Shown: piece by piece, positions 23,541 through 32,468 of the stretch
Layout of the letters: each line of letters opens with the position of its first letter
Numbering within the stretch: position 1 is the stretch's first letter
Assembly (NCBI GenBank): GCA_934747885.1
Contig: CAKVHE010000002.1
Location: 1 to 64,000 of the forward strand
Source of the DNA: an uncultured Clostridia bacterium
GTDB lineage: Bacteria; Bacillota; Clostridia; Christensenellales; UBA1242
Length of the DNA: 64,000 nucleotides
Reading direction: 5' to 3'
Translations under genes and position numbers: made by a program
Notes under the pieces: generated by a model
Seen by the model: only the letters and a program-made list of their open reading frames with translations
Told to the model about the DNA's origin: nothing
Database searches by the model: none

Positions 23541-25760
23541 ATGAAAATTTTTGGGCAAGTATCTAGTATTGTTTATCGAAACAACGATAACAATTATACC
23601 ATAATAAAACTTAGCACTGGCGATGAAGAACTAACGGTTACGGGCAAGTTTCCGGTAGTTGGCGTGGGTGAAAATTTGCAAATTGAGGGCGACATAAAGG
23701 TGCACCCAAAGTATGGCAAACAAATTGAAGCAAAGTCAGTAAAAATAGAAAAGCCAACAACCAGTGCACAAATAGTAAAGTATTTGTCGTCGGGGCTTAT
23801 TTCTGGCGTGGGCGAAATTACCGCTAACAATATTGTGGAGCACTTTGGTGAGCAAACTTTGGATATAATGCTAAATAATCCAATTAGATTGGCTGAAGTT
23901 AGGGGAATTAGCAAGAAAAAAGCGATAGAAATTTCGCTTAAATATTTAGAAATTATTAAATTGCAAGATGCAGTGATGTTTTTGCAGCAATATGATATAT
24001 CTACAAACATGGCAGTAAAAATTTACACTCGTTACAAGAACCAAACCGAAACGGTAATATCCAGCAACCCATACAAGTTGGTGGAAGATATAGATGGTAT
24101 TGGTTTTAAAACTGCCGATAGATTGGCAGCCAAGATGGGAGTAGAACCGGACTCAAATTTTAGAATTAGAGCGGGTATTGTGTATACGCTTGGCGAAATT
24201 GCTGAAAAACGCGGTAGTACCATATGTGCGCAAGAAAATTTAGTTGCTTGCACGGCAGAGCTTTTGGGCATTGATGCAGAAAGCAGACGCGAGCGTTTTG
24301 AACAAGTCATTGCCGATTTAATTATAGATGGCTATTTGTACGAAAAAGAACTAGATGGCGCTATTTGGCTTGGGCTAGAAAAATATATGAAGATGGAGCG
24401 CGTTATTGGTACGCGTCTTGCCAAACTTATTGCGTCAAGCGAGGTTAATCAAATTGATATAACTAGCAAATTGCAAGAATATGAAAAAATGAACCATATT
24501 ACTTTGCACGAGCGCCAAAAGGAAGCCATAAAAAGTGGGGTAAACAACGGGCTCGTGGTTATAACCGGTGGGCCGGGTACTGGTAAAACAACTATAATAA
24601 AAGCCATAAATGGTATTTTAAAAAGTTTGGGACTAAAAACATTGTTGCTTGCACCAACTGGAAGAGCGTCAAAACGTATGTCGGTGAGTACTGGCGAAAA
24701 CGCAATGACCATTCATCGTGCGCTGGATATAAATTTTAAGGGCAAAGAATTTGCAAATGCCTTTGATACCAAAACAGAGGTGGAAGCCGACGCCATTATT
24801 GTGGACGAGTTTTCTATGGTTGACACTTTTGTTATGTACAACCTAATTAACGCGGTTGATGCGGGTATGCGCCTAATTTTGGTGGGCGATAAAGACCAGT
24901 TGCCTAGTGTCGGTGCAGGCAATGTGCTGGCAGATATTATTGCTATGCCCGAAGTGCCAGTTGTTAGTTTGTCGCAGATTTTTCGTCAAGCGGGTGAAAG
25001 TATGATTGTTGTAAACGCACACCGCATAAACAATGGCGAGATGCTAGATTTATCAAAAAAGGACGGCGATTTTTTCTTTATGCAAAAGGACGACCCTTAC
25101 GAAGCGTCAAATTTGGTGGTGGACTTGGTTCAAAAGCGGTTGCCAGCCTATATTGGTGAAAGCGTGGACAATGTGCAAGTTATTGCACCGGTTAAGGTGG
25201 GCGAAATGGGTGTGGACAATTTAAATAACAAATTGCAACAAGCCCTAAACCCAAAATCGTCGGACAAAAAAGAAGTTGTGTTTAATTCTAAAACATTTAG
25301 AATTGGCGATAGAGTTATGCAAACGGCAAACAACTATGATAAAGAATGGATAAACGGTGCGGAGTTTGGCAAGGGCGTATTTAATGGAGATATTGGCTAT
25401 ATTACTGATATAGAAAAAAGTGGCGAAACCGTTATTACGTTTGAGGACGGCAGAGTGGCGCTTTATACAATTACTGAACTAGACGAGGTTATTTTGTCTT
25501 ATGCTATAACCATTCACAAAAGTCAAGGTAGCGAGTTTGACGCGGTTGTTATTCCGGTTAGTGGCGGAAGCCCAACCATGATGACCCGAAACTTGCTTTA
25601 CACGGCGGTAACGCGAGCCAAAAAGATGGTGGTGCTGGTGGGCAAGGCGTCAAATGTTGTCAATATGATAAACAACACTTATAGTGTAAAACGTAATACT
25701 CTTCTTAAAGAGTTTACTCACGAAGCGCTTAACCAACTAAATTTAATGTTTGGTGAATAA
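23541..25760 (+). CDS. recD2: RecD2-type ATP-dependent DNA helicase
   Basis: A 739-aa SF1B helicase of the RecBC-independent RecD2/YrrC type. The N-terminal region (1-330) has an OB-like start and helix-hairpin-helix segments (GLISGVGEITANNIVEHFG, VRGISKKKAIEI). The helicase core has Walker A GGPGTGKTT, Walker B VDEFSM, GDKDQLPSVGAGN, and motif VI TIHKSQGSEFD. It unwinds DNA 5'-3' in repair. ATG 23541 is favoured over an upstream in-frame codon because the promoter ends just before it. Confidence 0.92.
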   Translation: MKIFGQVSSIVYRNNDNNYTIIKLSTGDEELTVTGKFPVVGVGENLQIEGDIKVHPKYGKQIEAKSVKIEKPTTSAQIVKYLSSGLISGVGEITANNIVEHFGEQTLDIMLNNPIRLAEVRGISKKKAIEISLKYLEIIKLQDAVMFLQQYDISTNMAVKIYTRYKNQTETVISSNPYKLVEDIDGIGFKTADRLAAKMGVEPDSNFRIRAGIVYTLGEIAEKRGSTICAQENLVACTAELLGIDAESRRERFEQVIADLIIDGYLYEKELDGAIWLGLEKYMKMERVIGTRLAKLIASSEVNQIDITSKLQEYEKMNHITLHERQKEAIKSGVNNGLVVITGGPGTGKTTIIKAINGILKSLGLKTLLLAPTGRASKRMSVSTGENAMTIHRALDINFKGKEFANAFDTKTEVEADAIIVDEFSMVDTFVMYNLINAVDAGMRLILVGDKDQLPSVGAGNVLADIIAMPEVPVVSLSQIFRQAGESMIVVNAHRINNGEMLDLSKKDGDFFFMQKDDPYEASNLVVDLVQKRLPAYIGESVDNVQVIAPVKVGEMGVDNLNNKLQQALNPKSSDKKEVVFNSKTFRIGDRVMQTANNYDKEWINGAEFGKGVFNGDIGYITDIEKSGETVITFEDGRVALYTITELDEVILSYAITIHKSQGSEFDAVVIPVSGGSPTMMTRNLLYTAVTRAKKMVVLVGKASNVVNMINNTYSVKRNTLLKEFTHEALNQLNLMFGE

Positions 25761-25801
25761 TAGTGCAAAATTTTCTCAAACTAACAAAAAGGATGAGAAT
25801 T

Positions 25802-26761
25802 ATGAAAAAACTATTATGCATAATGTTTGGGCTGTTATCTATTGTTTGTTTGGTAGGTTGCAAAAACCAAAAAGCGAATATTGAACTCCCAAAACAAATT
25901 GAATTAACGACGGACAAAACCGAACCTAAACTAAAACTATATAATACCGCCACAAAAGAGATTGAGGAAATAAACTTTGAGGACTACATTGCTGGTGTTG
26001 TGGCTGGGGAAATTAACAACGATTGGAACCCCGAGGCCATAAAGGCGCAAGCAGTGGTGGCGCGAACCTTTGCTATTTATTTTTTGCAAAACAACAAGAG
26101 TAAATACGATGGTGCGGATATATCTAGCGACATTACCGAAGCACAAGCCTATGCGCCTGACCGTATAAACGATAACATTCGTTCGGCGGTGGCAGAAACC
26201 AAAGGTAAAGTGGTAACGAGTGACGGCAAGATTGTTGAAACTTATTTCCATTCAAACAGTGGGGGCAAGACTACCGAAAGCAAGTATGGCTTGAACAATT
26301 TTAATGATGAAAGTTATACAAAATCGGTAGACTCACCGGAAAATGAAGAAAATAGTAAAGATTTTACTTGGACGGCAAAATTTTCTAAGGCGGATGTTCT
26401 TTCGGCACTACGAAAAATGGGCGCAAGCGTTAGTTCGGTAAAAGATATGACCATAACTAGTACGGATAAAAGTGGGCGCGCGCAAACCATAAAATTTGGC
26501 GACACCGAAGTAAACGCAAACGATTTTAGGCTAAAAATTGGGAGCACCAAACTAAAATCTACCCTGATTGAGGATATCACGATGTCCACTTCGTCCATAG
26601 TTATCTCTGGAAAAGGCTATGGTCATGGCGTGGGTATGAGCCAATGGGGGGCGCAAGTTTTGGCAGAAAACGGCAAAACCTACGATGAAATTTTAAAGTA
26701 CTACTTTAGAAATATCGAAATAAAAGAAGCGAAATATCACGCAAGTGAAAATGACAATTAA
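25802..26761 (+). CDS. SpoIID/LytB-domain lipoprotein
   Basis: A 319-aa protein with lipobox LVGC (Cys about residue 20). The SpoIID domain covers about 60-315: FEDYIAGVVAGEI, AIKAQAVVARTFA, TYFHSNSGGKTTES and GYGHGVGMSQWGAQ. SpoIID is a lytic transglycosylase acting on peptidoglycan during engulfment; here the lipid anchor is unusual for SpoIID proper, so it may be a vegetative or germination paralogue. The RBS is AAAGG, 41 nt after recD2. Confidence 0.8.
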   Translation: MKKLLCIMFGLLSIVCLVGCKNQKANIELPKQIELTTDKTEPKLKLYNTATKEIEEINFEDYIAGVVAGEINNDWNPEAIKAQAVVARTFAIYFLQNNKSKYDGADISSDITEAQAYAPDRINDNIRSAVAETKGKVVTSDGKIVETYFHSNSGGKTTESKYGLNNFNDESYTKSVDSPENEENSKDFTWTAKFSKADVLSALRKMGASVSSVKDMTITSTDKSGRAQTIKFGDTEVNANDFRLKIGSTKLKSTLIEDITMSTSSIVISGKGYGHGVGMSQWGAQVLAENGKTYDEILKYYFRNIEIKEAKYHASENDN

Positions 26762-26852
26762 CAAAAAGGCTTGTTTTGCGTTGTTGCAAGGTGCCACAAA
26801 AACAAATTTAGTATTAAGCAAAAATAGATTAACATAAAATTCTTAAAAGAAT

Positions 26853-27039
26853 TCTCAAAATGACCCAAAATCGTTTTGAGATTGGAGAGTTCCGGCTCTC
26901 TACCGAACCGCCGGCACGCGCGCTCCAACTTGGACTTGTGGCTTGCTTTGATGTAGTCACATCAAAGTGTCGCTTATCGTCCAGTTTCCGCGCTTCTCGC
27001 GACCAAACGAAAACAGCACCACGAATGTGGTGCTGTTTT
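26853..27039. other. GC-rich multi-hairpin island, possible structured RNA or repeat element
   Basis: Within the 26762-27223 gap lies a stretch clearly richer in G/C than its surroundings. It has TCTCAAAA/TTTTGAGA (26853-26881), CTTTGATGT/ACATCAAAG (26946-26967) and a 13-bp stem AAAACAGCACCAC/GTGGTGCTGTTTT (27010-27039). Both strands carry short open frames, neither with an RBS. It could be a non-coding RNA, a dispersed repeat or an element scar. Confidence 0.45.
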
Positions 27040-27118
27040 GTCGCGACTTCCAAGGAACCTTGATAGAGCTTGCCCGCTGACGCTTTAATGTCGAAAATAT
27101 TTTGAATATAATTTTTAT

Positions 27119-27155
27119 AAAATCACCGAAATTTATTTGGTGATTTTGTTTTTTT
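27119..27155 (+). terminator. Terminator after the GC-rich island
   Basis: AAAATCACC (27119-27127)/GGTGATTTT (27139-27147) then a T-rich run. No gene ends nearby, so it implies an untranslated transcript upstream. Confidence 0.65.
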
Positions 27156-27164
27156 GTGATAATA

Positions 27165-27189
27165 TATACTTGTTAGTAACATACTAACA
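27165..27189 (+). promoter_or_regulatory. -10-like box and operator-like dyad before the poly-G ORF
   Basis: TATACT (27165-27170) is followed by a perfect dyad TGTTAGTA-ACA-TACTAACA (27171-27189), related to CGTTA-ATAC-TAACG upstream of the paralogue at 7561. Confidence 0.5.
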
Positions 27190-27223
27190 ACACCCCAAAA
27201 CCTAAGGGAAGGAGGAAATTGTA

Positions 27224-27331
27224 ATGGCAATAGTAAAAAGCGTAAAAGTGGCTCAAAGCCTTATAATTCCAGCATTTTCTCGGGGGGGGGGGGCGCCATT
27301 TAGTCGCCAAAAGCGATTGGGCAAACGCTAG
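27224..27331 (+). CDS. Short ORF containing a G12 tract
   Basis: A 35-codon frame with a strong RBS (GGAAGGAGG). It starts MAIVKSVKVAQSLIIPAF and runs into 12 consecutive G (27282-27293), then 11 further codons. With one G fewer the frame would stay open for roughly 55 codons; with one more it would stop at once. No homologue recognised. It may be a phase-variable leader gene of the surface protein downstream, or a truncated gene. Confidence 0.4.
   Translation: MAIVKSVKVAQSLIIPAFSRGGGAPFSRQKRLGKR
27282..27293 (+). repeat. Homopolymer G12 tract
   Basis: Twelve G in an AT-rich genome, inside a short ORF with a good RBS. Such tracts slip in replication and can switch reading frames; sequencing error in the count is also likely. 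Confidence 0.8.
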
Positions 27332-27439
27332 TTTAAGGACAGAAAGAAACAACCGAATAAAGGGCAATTTTGTGCGTTATACAAGGTAAACGAAATTTTT
27401 GTTTACCCATTTTTCGTTGCAGAAAAACAAGGAGAAAAG

Positions 27440-29029
27440 ATGAAAAAGAAAAACACAACAAAGTTAGTGGCAACTATTGTTTCTATGGTAAGTGCATTAT
27501 GCTTGCTTGCAGTGGGTGTGTTTGCAACACTTACAAATTTTCAAGTGGCAATTGCCAACCAACTTAACTTAAAGTTTGATGCGGTAGAAGGCACGCTTTA
27601 TGCAACTCGTGTAGGTGATGTTGCGGGTACTGACCGTACCACCAGCAAGGTACTTAGTGAAAGCAGTACGGCTACCGATTGGCTAAAAGTGTACGACGGC
27701 ACTACCACCGAAGGGGTGCAAAATGCCGCCTTAACCAGTATACAAGAAAAAGTAGACTTTGTAAGCAATGACAAAATTAAAGAAATAGTAAATGGTGGCA
27801 GAACCTATGTTGCAATAACCTATTATTTTTACTATGTATTGCCAGAGGGCTCGACATCTAATAATGTAACCCTAACGGCACCGGCAGTAACTGATCAAAA
27901 TGTGGTTGTTAGTTATTCATACACCAAAGCAGCAAATGCCACTCTCCCAACATTTGATAGCGTTACCTCACTAACTGACGGTGGAAGTGTAACCGTAAAT
28001 GGCGGGGAGCATCTATTTATTAAGGCGGAAGCAAAAGTAGATTTAAGCAAATCAGTAAAGATAGAAACAGCAGATTGGAATTACACCTTAAACTTTGGTA
28101 TAGCAACCACCCAGTCAACATCATCAAGAATAAAAGTAACTGATGAAGCGATTGGTGGCAACTACTATTATTATGTAGAACTAGGCGAATACCCACAAAC
28201 GGTGGTAGAAGACACAACAACCGTATCTGCCTTAAATGCCCTAGGCGATAGTGCCAAAACTGGCAAAACCTTTACCGTAGGTGCAAGTGATGACACGGCG
28301 CAAACTGCACATGTAGAATATTCTTACAATGGTGCAAAATATGTTAAGGTTGCAAGTGCGGTAGTTTATGGCACTGGTGAACAATACAAATTTTCAACTG
28401 GCACCAAAGCAACAAGTGGCAATGCTTATTGGTTTAAGGTAGAACCAATAAAATGGTTTTTGCTAGAAGCATATTCAACTACCAAAACCGCCTATACTGG
28501 TTCAACAACCAACCTAAGAGTAATAAGCGAGCAAATATTAACAGCAAATGTAATGTTTAATAAATCTGCTAACGGTAACGCGTGGGGTACAAGTAACGTC
28601 CATACCTGGCTCAATAATGCTTTTTACACCAGCGCATTTAGTGCTACCGACAAAGGATATATTAAAACCAACATAACAAGATACTTTGGCACAAATAAAT
28701 ATGATACCCAAGACGACTATACAGTAACAACTGGAGGTAGTACCAGCCAAGATAATGTATGGCTAATAAGCTATTATGAAGCACTTAATACATATTATGG
28801 CGCCAACTTATATTTAAACAAAAAAGGTCGCGCAGCGACAACTACTGATTTTGCGGTGGTAAATAATGTGTTGATGAACTCAAAAGGCTGCGGGTACTGT
28901 TGGCTGCGTTCCGCGGGCAATTTTGATAGTCGTGCATGTATTGTAGAATATAGCGGCATCTTGAACCTCCGTAACGATGTGAATTATACCAACGGCGGCG
29001 TGCGTCCCGCTTTGCTAATTTCAATCTAG
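27440..29029 (+). CDS. Exported protein with variable C-terminal DUF6273 domain (copy 2)
   Basis: A 529-aa paralogue of the gene at 7561, with the same signal peptide type (TKLVATIVSMVSALCLLAVG) and domain plan. Long stretches are nearly identical even at DNA level, for instance about 68 bases at 28757-28824 against 8867-8934. The tail from 28889 to 28993 differs at most codons from copy 1 and then returns to the shared GVRPALL ending. Two-copy homology with a variable, lectin-like tip suggests a ligand-binding surface protein. RBS AGGAGAA. Confidence 0.75.
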   Translation: MKKKNTTKLVATIVSMVSALCLLAVGVFATLTNFQVAIANQLNLKFDAVEGTLYATRVGDVAGTDRTTSKVLSESSTATDWLKVYDGTTTEGVQNAALTSIQEKVDFVSNDKIKEIVNGGRTYVAITYYFYYVLPEGSTSNNVTLTAPAVTDQNVVVSYSYTKAANATLPTFDSVTSLTDGGSVTVNGGEHLFIKAEAKVDLSKSVKIETADWNYTLNFGIATTQSTSSRIKVTDEAIGGNYYYYVELGEYPQTVVEDTTTVSALNALGDSAKTGKTFTVGASDDTAQTAHVEYSYNGAKYVKVASAVVYGTGEQYKFSTGTKATSGNAYWFKVEPIKWFLLEAYSTTKTAYTGSTTNLRVISEQILTANVMFNKSANGNAWGTSNVHTWLNNAFYTSAFSATDKGYIKTNITRYFGTNKYDTQDDYTVTTGGSTSQDNVWLISYYEALNTYYGANLYLNKKGRAATTTDFAVVNNVLMNSKGCGYCWLRSAGNFDSRACIVEYSGILNLRNDVNYTNGGVRPALLISI

Positions 29030-29089
29030 CATTTTCGCTTTAACAATAACCCTTTAATTCATAATTTTGCTATAAAATTTGAGGCAATA

Positions 29090-29117
29090 AAAAAGAGTTT
29101 CGTTTGAAACTCTTTTT
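29090..29117. terminator. Convergent terminator
   Basis: AAAAAGAGTTTC-GTTT-GAAACTCTTTTT, between the surface protein gene and the reverse-strand oxidoreductase. Confidence 0.85.
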
Positions 29118-29154
29118 TGCTTTCTTTAATTATTTTAACAACCTTTGACTGATG

Positions 29155-31206
29155 TTATAGTTTCATGGCAACGTCCCAAGCACCCCAAATTACGGTGCGA
29201 AGGTTGCCAACCTTTTCGGCATCGCCCACGACATAAATGTGTTTGCCGGCTTCAAAGGCAGGGTTTGGTTTGTAGCCAATTGCCAAAATTACGTCGTCAG
29301 CCACAATTTCTACCGGTTTTTGGTCTTTGGTTTTAATTATTGCTGTTGTGCGAGTTAGTTTTTGCACCGAGGTTTCAAGATAAACAGGAACCTTTTTGTA
29401 TGCAAAATAATCGCGTAAAAATGAACTATTTGCAAGGCACACACCTGGGGTGGCAATAAGATCATTCTTAAATTCCACTATAACAGGTTTTTTGCCCATT
29501 TTTTCCAGTTCGTAGGCTATTTCACAGCCAGTAAGTCCACCACCGATAACAACGACATTTTTGCCCACTTTTTTGCCGTTTAAAAAGTCTATGGCGTCAA
29601 TGGCGCGTTCGGCGCCTTCAATAGGCAATCGTTTGGTTTTGGAACCGGTTGCTACCACCACTTCGTCGGCGTTTAAGGTTTGTGGATCGGTTACTTCGGT
29701 GTTAAACATAATCTTTATGCCGAGTTTCTTCATTTGGTTTTCGTACCAAGCAAGAAGTCGACGGTCGTTTTCTTTAAACGATGGGGCAGATGCAGGGATA
29801 AACACGCCACCAAGTTTGTTACTCTTTTCGTAAATAGTGCAGTCGTGACCGCGCAAGGTGCAAACTCGAGCAACTTCCATACCGCCAATACCGCCACCAA
29901 TAATGGCAATGCGTTTTTTCTTTTTTGCTGGAACAATTTTGTATTTTTCACTTTGCATGGTAGTTGGGTTAAGGGCACAACGAGCCATGTGTTTTGAGTC
30001 TTCCATTGGTTGGTCGTTGGCAACGCCCTTGTAATGTGCCATGGTAAAGCAAGCGTTGTGGCAGCAAATGCAAGGCATTATTTCATTTTCGCGGTCTTCA
30101 ATTAGTTTGGTTACCCATTCGCCGTCGGTCAAAAATTGTCTTGCAACGCCCATGGCATCAATTTTGCCTTGCTTGATGGCTTCGCTTGCAACGGCTGGGG
30201 TCATTCTGCCGGCACATACAACCGGAATTTTAACAAATTTTTTGATGTGTGCAACATCGTCCAAGTTGCAGTTTTGAGGCATATATGCTGGTGGGTGAGC
30301 CCAGTACCAAGCATCATAGGTACCGTTGTCGGCGTTAAGCATGTCGTAGCCGGCTTGCTCAAGGTAGGCAGCTGCGCGTTCGCTTTCCTTCATATCTCTG
30401 CCAACTTCCTTGTATTCTTCGCCCGGAACAGCGCCCATGCCAAAGCCTTTGGTTTTGCTGACTACGGAGTATCTAAGCGAAACAGGGAAGTCTTCGCCGC
30501 ATTTGCTTTTGATTTCTTTTACAATTTCTACTGGAAAACGGTAGCGGTTTTCAAAGTTGCCACCATATTCGTCGGTTCTGCCGTTGGTGTAAGGCAAAGT
30601 AAATTGATCCAAAAGATAGCCTTCATGCACAGCGTGAACTTCTACACCATCAACGCCAGCCTCTTTGCAAAGTTTGGCGGTTTCACCAAAAGCAAAAATT
30701 ATTTTTTCGATTTCTTTTTTGGTAAGAGGACGGCACATAATGTCTTCTGCCCAACGGTTAGGAAGTTCGCTAGGCGAAGCGTTTAAGTACGACAAGTCGA
30801 TAATTGGTTTAACCAGTGCGCTTAGTATCTTGCTTTTTGCAACGGGTACCAGTGAGTTTGGAAGCGAAAACGACCTACCAAAGCCAGCGGTTAATTGAAC
30901 AAACAATTTGGCGCCGGTTTTATGAATTTCTTCCATATAGGCTTTTAGTTCTTTAAACATACACTTGTTTTGGTATAGCCATCTGCCCATAATTAAATCT
31001 CGCAGTGGGGCAATGCCGGGGATAATTAAGCCTACATTATTTTTTGCTTTGTGCATAAAAAATTTTGCCGATTCTTTGTCAAAATGGTTTGGTTCCATCC
31101 AGCCAAATAGCGAGGTGCCACCCATTGGGCAAAGAACAATACGGTTTTTTATTTCCACTTTGCCAATTTTCCATGGCGTAAAGAGTGGTTCGTAAATTTT
31201 ATTCAT
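29155..31206 (-). CDS. OYE-type NADH:flavin oxidoreductase/2,4-dienoyl-CoA reductase family protein
   Basis: A 683-aa multidomain flavoenzyme. Residues 1-360 are an Old Yellow Enzyme TIM barrel (FMN). A cysteine cluster follows (CICCHNAC, then C in MARCALNP) for a 4Fe-4S centre, and the last ~300 residues are a pyridine-nucleotide-disulfide-oxidoreductase fold with two GxGxxG motifs (IAIIGGGIGGMEVARV, VVVIGGGLTGCEIAYEL). Relatives are FadH, BaiCD/BaiH and enoate reductases of anaerobes that reduce activated C=C bonds. RBS GGAGCG. Substrate not predictable. Confidence 0.88.
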   Translation of the reverse strand: MNKIYEPLFTPWKIGKVEIKNRIVLCPMGGTSLFGWMEPNHFDKESAKFFMHKAKNNVGLIIPGIAPLRDLIMGRWLYQNKCMFKELKAYMEEIHKTGAKLFVQLTAGFGRSFSLPNSLVPVAKSKILSALVKPIIDLSYLNASPSELPNRWAEDIMCRPLTKKEIEKIIFAFGETAKLCKEAGVDGVEVHAVHEGYLLDQFTLPYTNGRTDEYGGNFENRYRFPVEIVKEIKSKCGEDFPVSLRYSVVSKTKGFGMGAVPGEEYKEVGRDMKESERAAAYLEQAGYDMLNADNGTYDAWYWAHPPAYMPQNCNLDDVAHIKKFVKIPVVCAGRMTPAVASEAIKQGKIDAMGVARQFLTDGEWVTKLIEDRENEIMPCICCHNACFTMAHYKGVANDQPMEDSKHMARCALNPTTMQSEKYKIVPAKKKKRIAIIGGGIGGMEVARVCTLRGHDCTIYEKSNKLGGVFIPASAPSFKENDRRLLAWYENQMKKLGIKIMFNTEVTDPQTLNADEVVVATGSKTKRLPIEGAERAIDAIDFLNGKKVGKNVVVIGGGLTGCEIAYELEKMGKKPVIVEFKNDLIATPGVCLANSSFLRDYFAYKKVPVYLETSVQKLTRTTAIIKTKDQKPVEIVADDVILAIGYKPNPAFEAGKHIYVVGDAEKVGNLRTVIWGAWDVAMKL

Positions 31207-31329
31207 ACGCGCTCCTTATTTTTTATTACCTTAAGAGTAAAACAAAATGCGTCAAAAAGTCAAATAAAACAATAGTAGTTTTTACTTTTTTAGCCTTAAA
31301 AATACGGCGATACGCCAAAAAATTGGTTG

Positions 31330-31362
31330 GTGACATATTTTTAGGCGTTAGAATATTATGTA
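31330..31362 (+). promoter_or_regulatory. Sigma-K-like promoter of the first DUF11 gene
   Basis: GTGAC (31330-31334), 17 bases, then AATATTATGTA (31352-31362). The arrangement matches the promoter of the second DUF11 gene (GTGAC-17-CATAATATGTA) and resembles the late mother-cell sigma-K pattern (AC, 16-17, CATANNNTA). A 12-bp palindrome GTGATATATCAC follows at 31366-31377. Confidence 0.45.
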
Positions 31363-31392
31363 TTGGTGATATATCACTAAAAGGAGGGGACT

Positions 31393-32253
31393 ATGCCAAC
31401 TACAATCACAAACACAGCTAGCGCAACTTATGGCTATGGCAGGACGGGAACCGGCTCGGCTACTAGTAACCAAACCACGGCAACGCTTTTAGACGAATTT
31501 GCAATTTCGGCTACCAAGCGTTCTCAAAACGAAGATTTTCGTCCGGGGGAAAACATCTCCTATTACATCCAAATAACCAACACCGGTACTTCACCACTTT
31601 ACAACATAACAGTGGCGGATGACAACGGCGGTTCGGGCACGCCACTTACTTATCTTAGTGGTAGTGCTTACCAAAACTACAACGGCACCATTACTGCGGT
31701 TAACCCAACTACAACCAGTCCATTAACTTTTGTATTTTCGGGACCTTTGGCTGCCGGTGAAAGCGTGGTGTTTGACTACGTTTCTACGGTGGGCGCAGTA
31801 ACAAGTTCGGTTAACGAAATAACCAACACGGCAACGGTAACGGCAAACTCTGGTAGCGCTTCAGGAACTCAAATAACGGCTTCGCCTAGTCCAACGGTAA
31901 CGCTTCCACTAGCAGAATATGCAAGTGTGCTTATGACAAAAACCACTAGCGCGGATCAAATTACCGAAGGTGTGCCTTTTTCTTACACTTTAACGCTAGA
32001 AAACAGTGGCAACCAAGAAGCAACGGGCGTTGTAATAACCGATGTTTTGCCAGAAAACTTTGTTATTTCGTCCATTACGGTAACTACTGGTGGCGTAACG
32101 CAAACGGTAGACAGCGGCTCGTATACTTACACAAGTTCAACGCGTACCCTAACGTTGCCAACTGGTTCCACTTTGGAACTTACTGTTCCTGCAAGCACAT
32201 CTGCTGGCACGGGCAAAACCATTGTGGTAATAACTGGTCAAATAAACTCTTAG
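31393..32253 (+). CDS. DUF11-repeat protein without signal peptide (copy 1)
   Basis: A 286-aa Thr/Ser-rich protein with two DUF11-type beta-sandwich repeats (about 35-165: SYYIQITNTGTSPLYNITV; about 180-285: FSYTLTLENSGNQEATGVVI). DUF11 proteins are usually exported surface proteins, but this one starts MPTTITNTASATYG with no signal peptide or sorting motif. That fits assembly on the forespore from the mother cell, as for coat or exosporium proteins (inference). RBS AAGGAGGGG. A distant paralogue is at 42599. Confidence 0.7.
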   Translation: MPTTITNTASATYGYGRTGTGSATSNQTTATLLDEFAISATKRSQNEDFRPGENISYYIQITNTGTSPLYNITVADDNGGSGTPLTYLSGSAYQNYNGTITAVNPTTTSPLTFVFSGPLAAGESVVFDYVSTVGAVTSSVNEITNTATVTANSGSASGTQITASPSPTVTLPLAEYASVLMTKTTSADQITEGVPFSYTLTLENSGNQEATGVVITDVLPENFVISSITVTTGGVTQTVDSGSYTYTSSTRTLTLPTGSTLELTVPASTSAGTGKTIVVITGQINS

Positions 32254-32264
32254 ACAATTGCATA

Positions 32265-32295
32265 AATGCTCTACCTATGTGGTGGGGCATTTTTT
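32265..32295 (+). terminator. Terminator after DUF11 copy 1
   Basis: AATGCTCTACC-TATGT-GGTGGGGCATT (two G-T pairs) then T run. Confidence 0.75.
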
Positions 32296-32468
32296 ATATT
32301 TTTTTCATAAAATGTATTAACAGATTTTACACTTTTTAAAAAACAAAAATCTGTCATCACTTTTTTGAAAAAATTTAGACTAAATTTCGCGCTTTATGGG
32401 CAAAAAAGTTGCCAAATGGCATAAAAATGTGTTAAACTAACAAAAAATGGGAGTAAAAAACGAAAAAT

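Noticed and set aside
26829..27053. Reverse-strand 74-codon ORF in the GC-rich island (and a 67-codon forward one)
   Set aside because: Both strands are open because the region is GC-rich and stem-rich; neither has an RBS, so I treated it as structured DNA.
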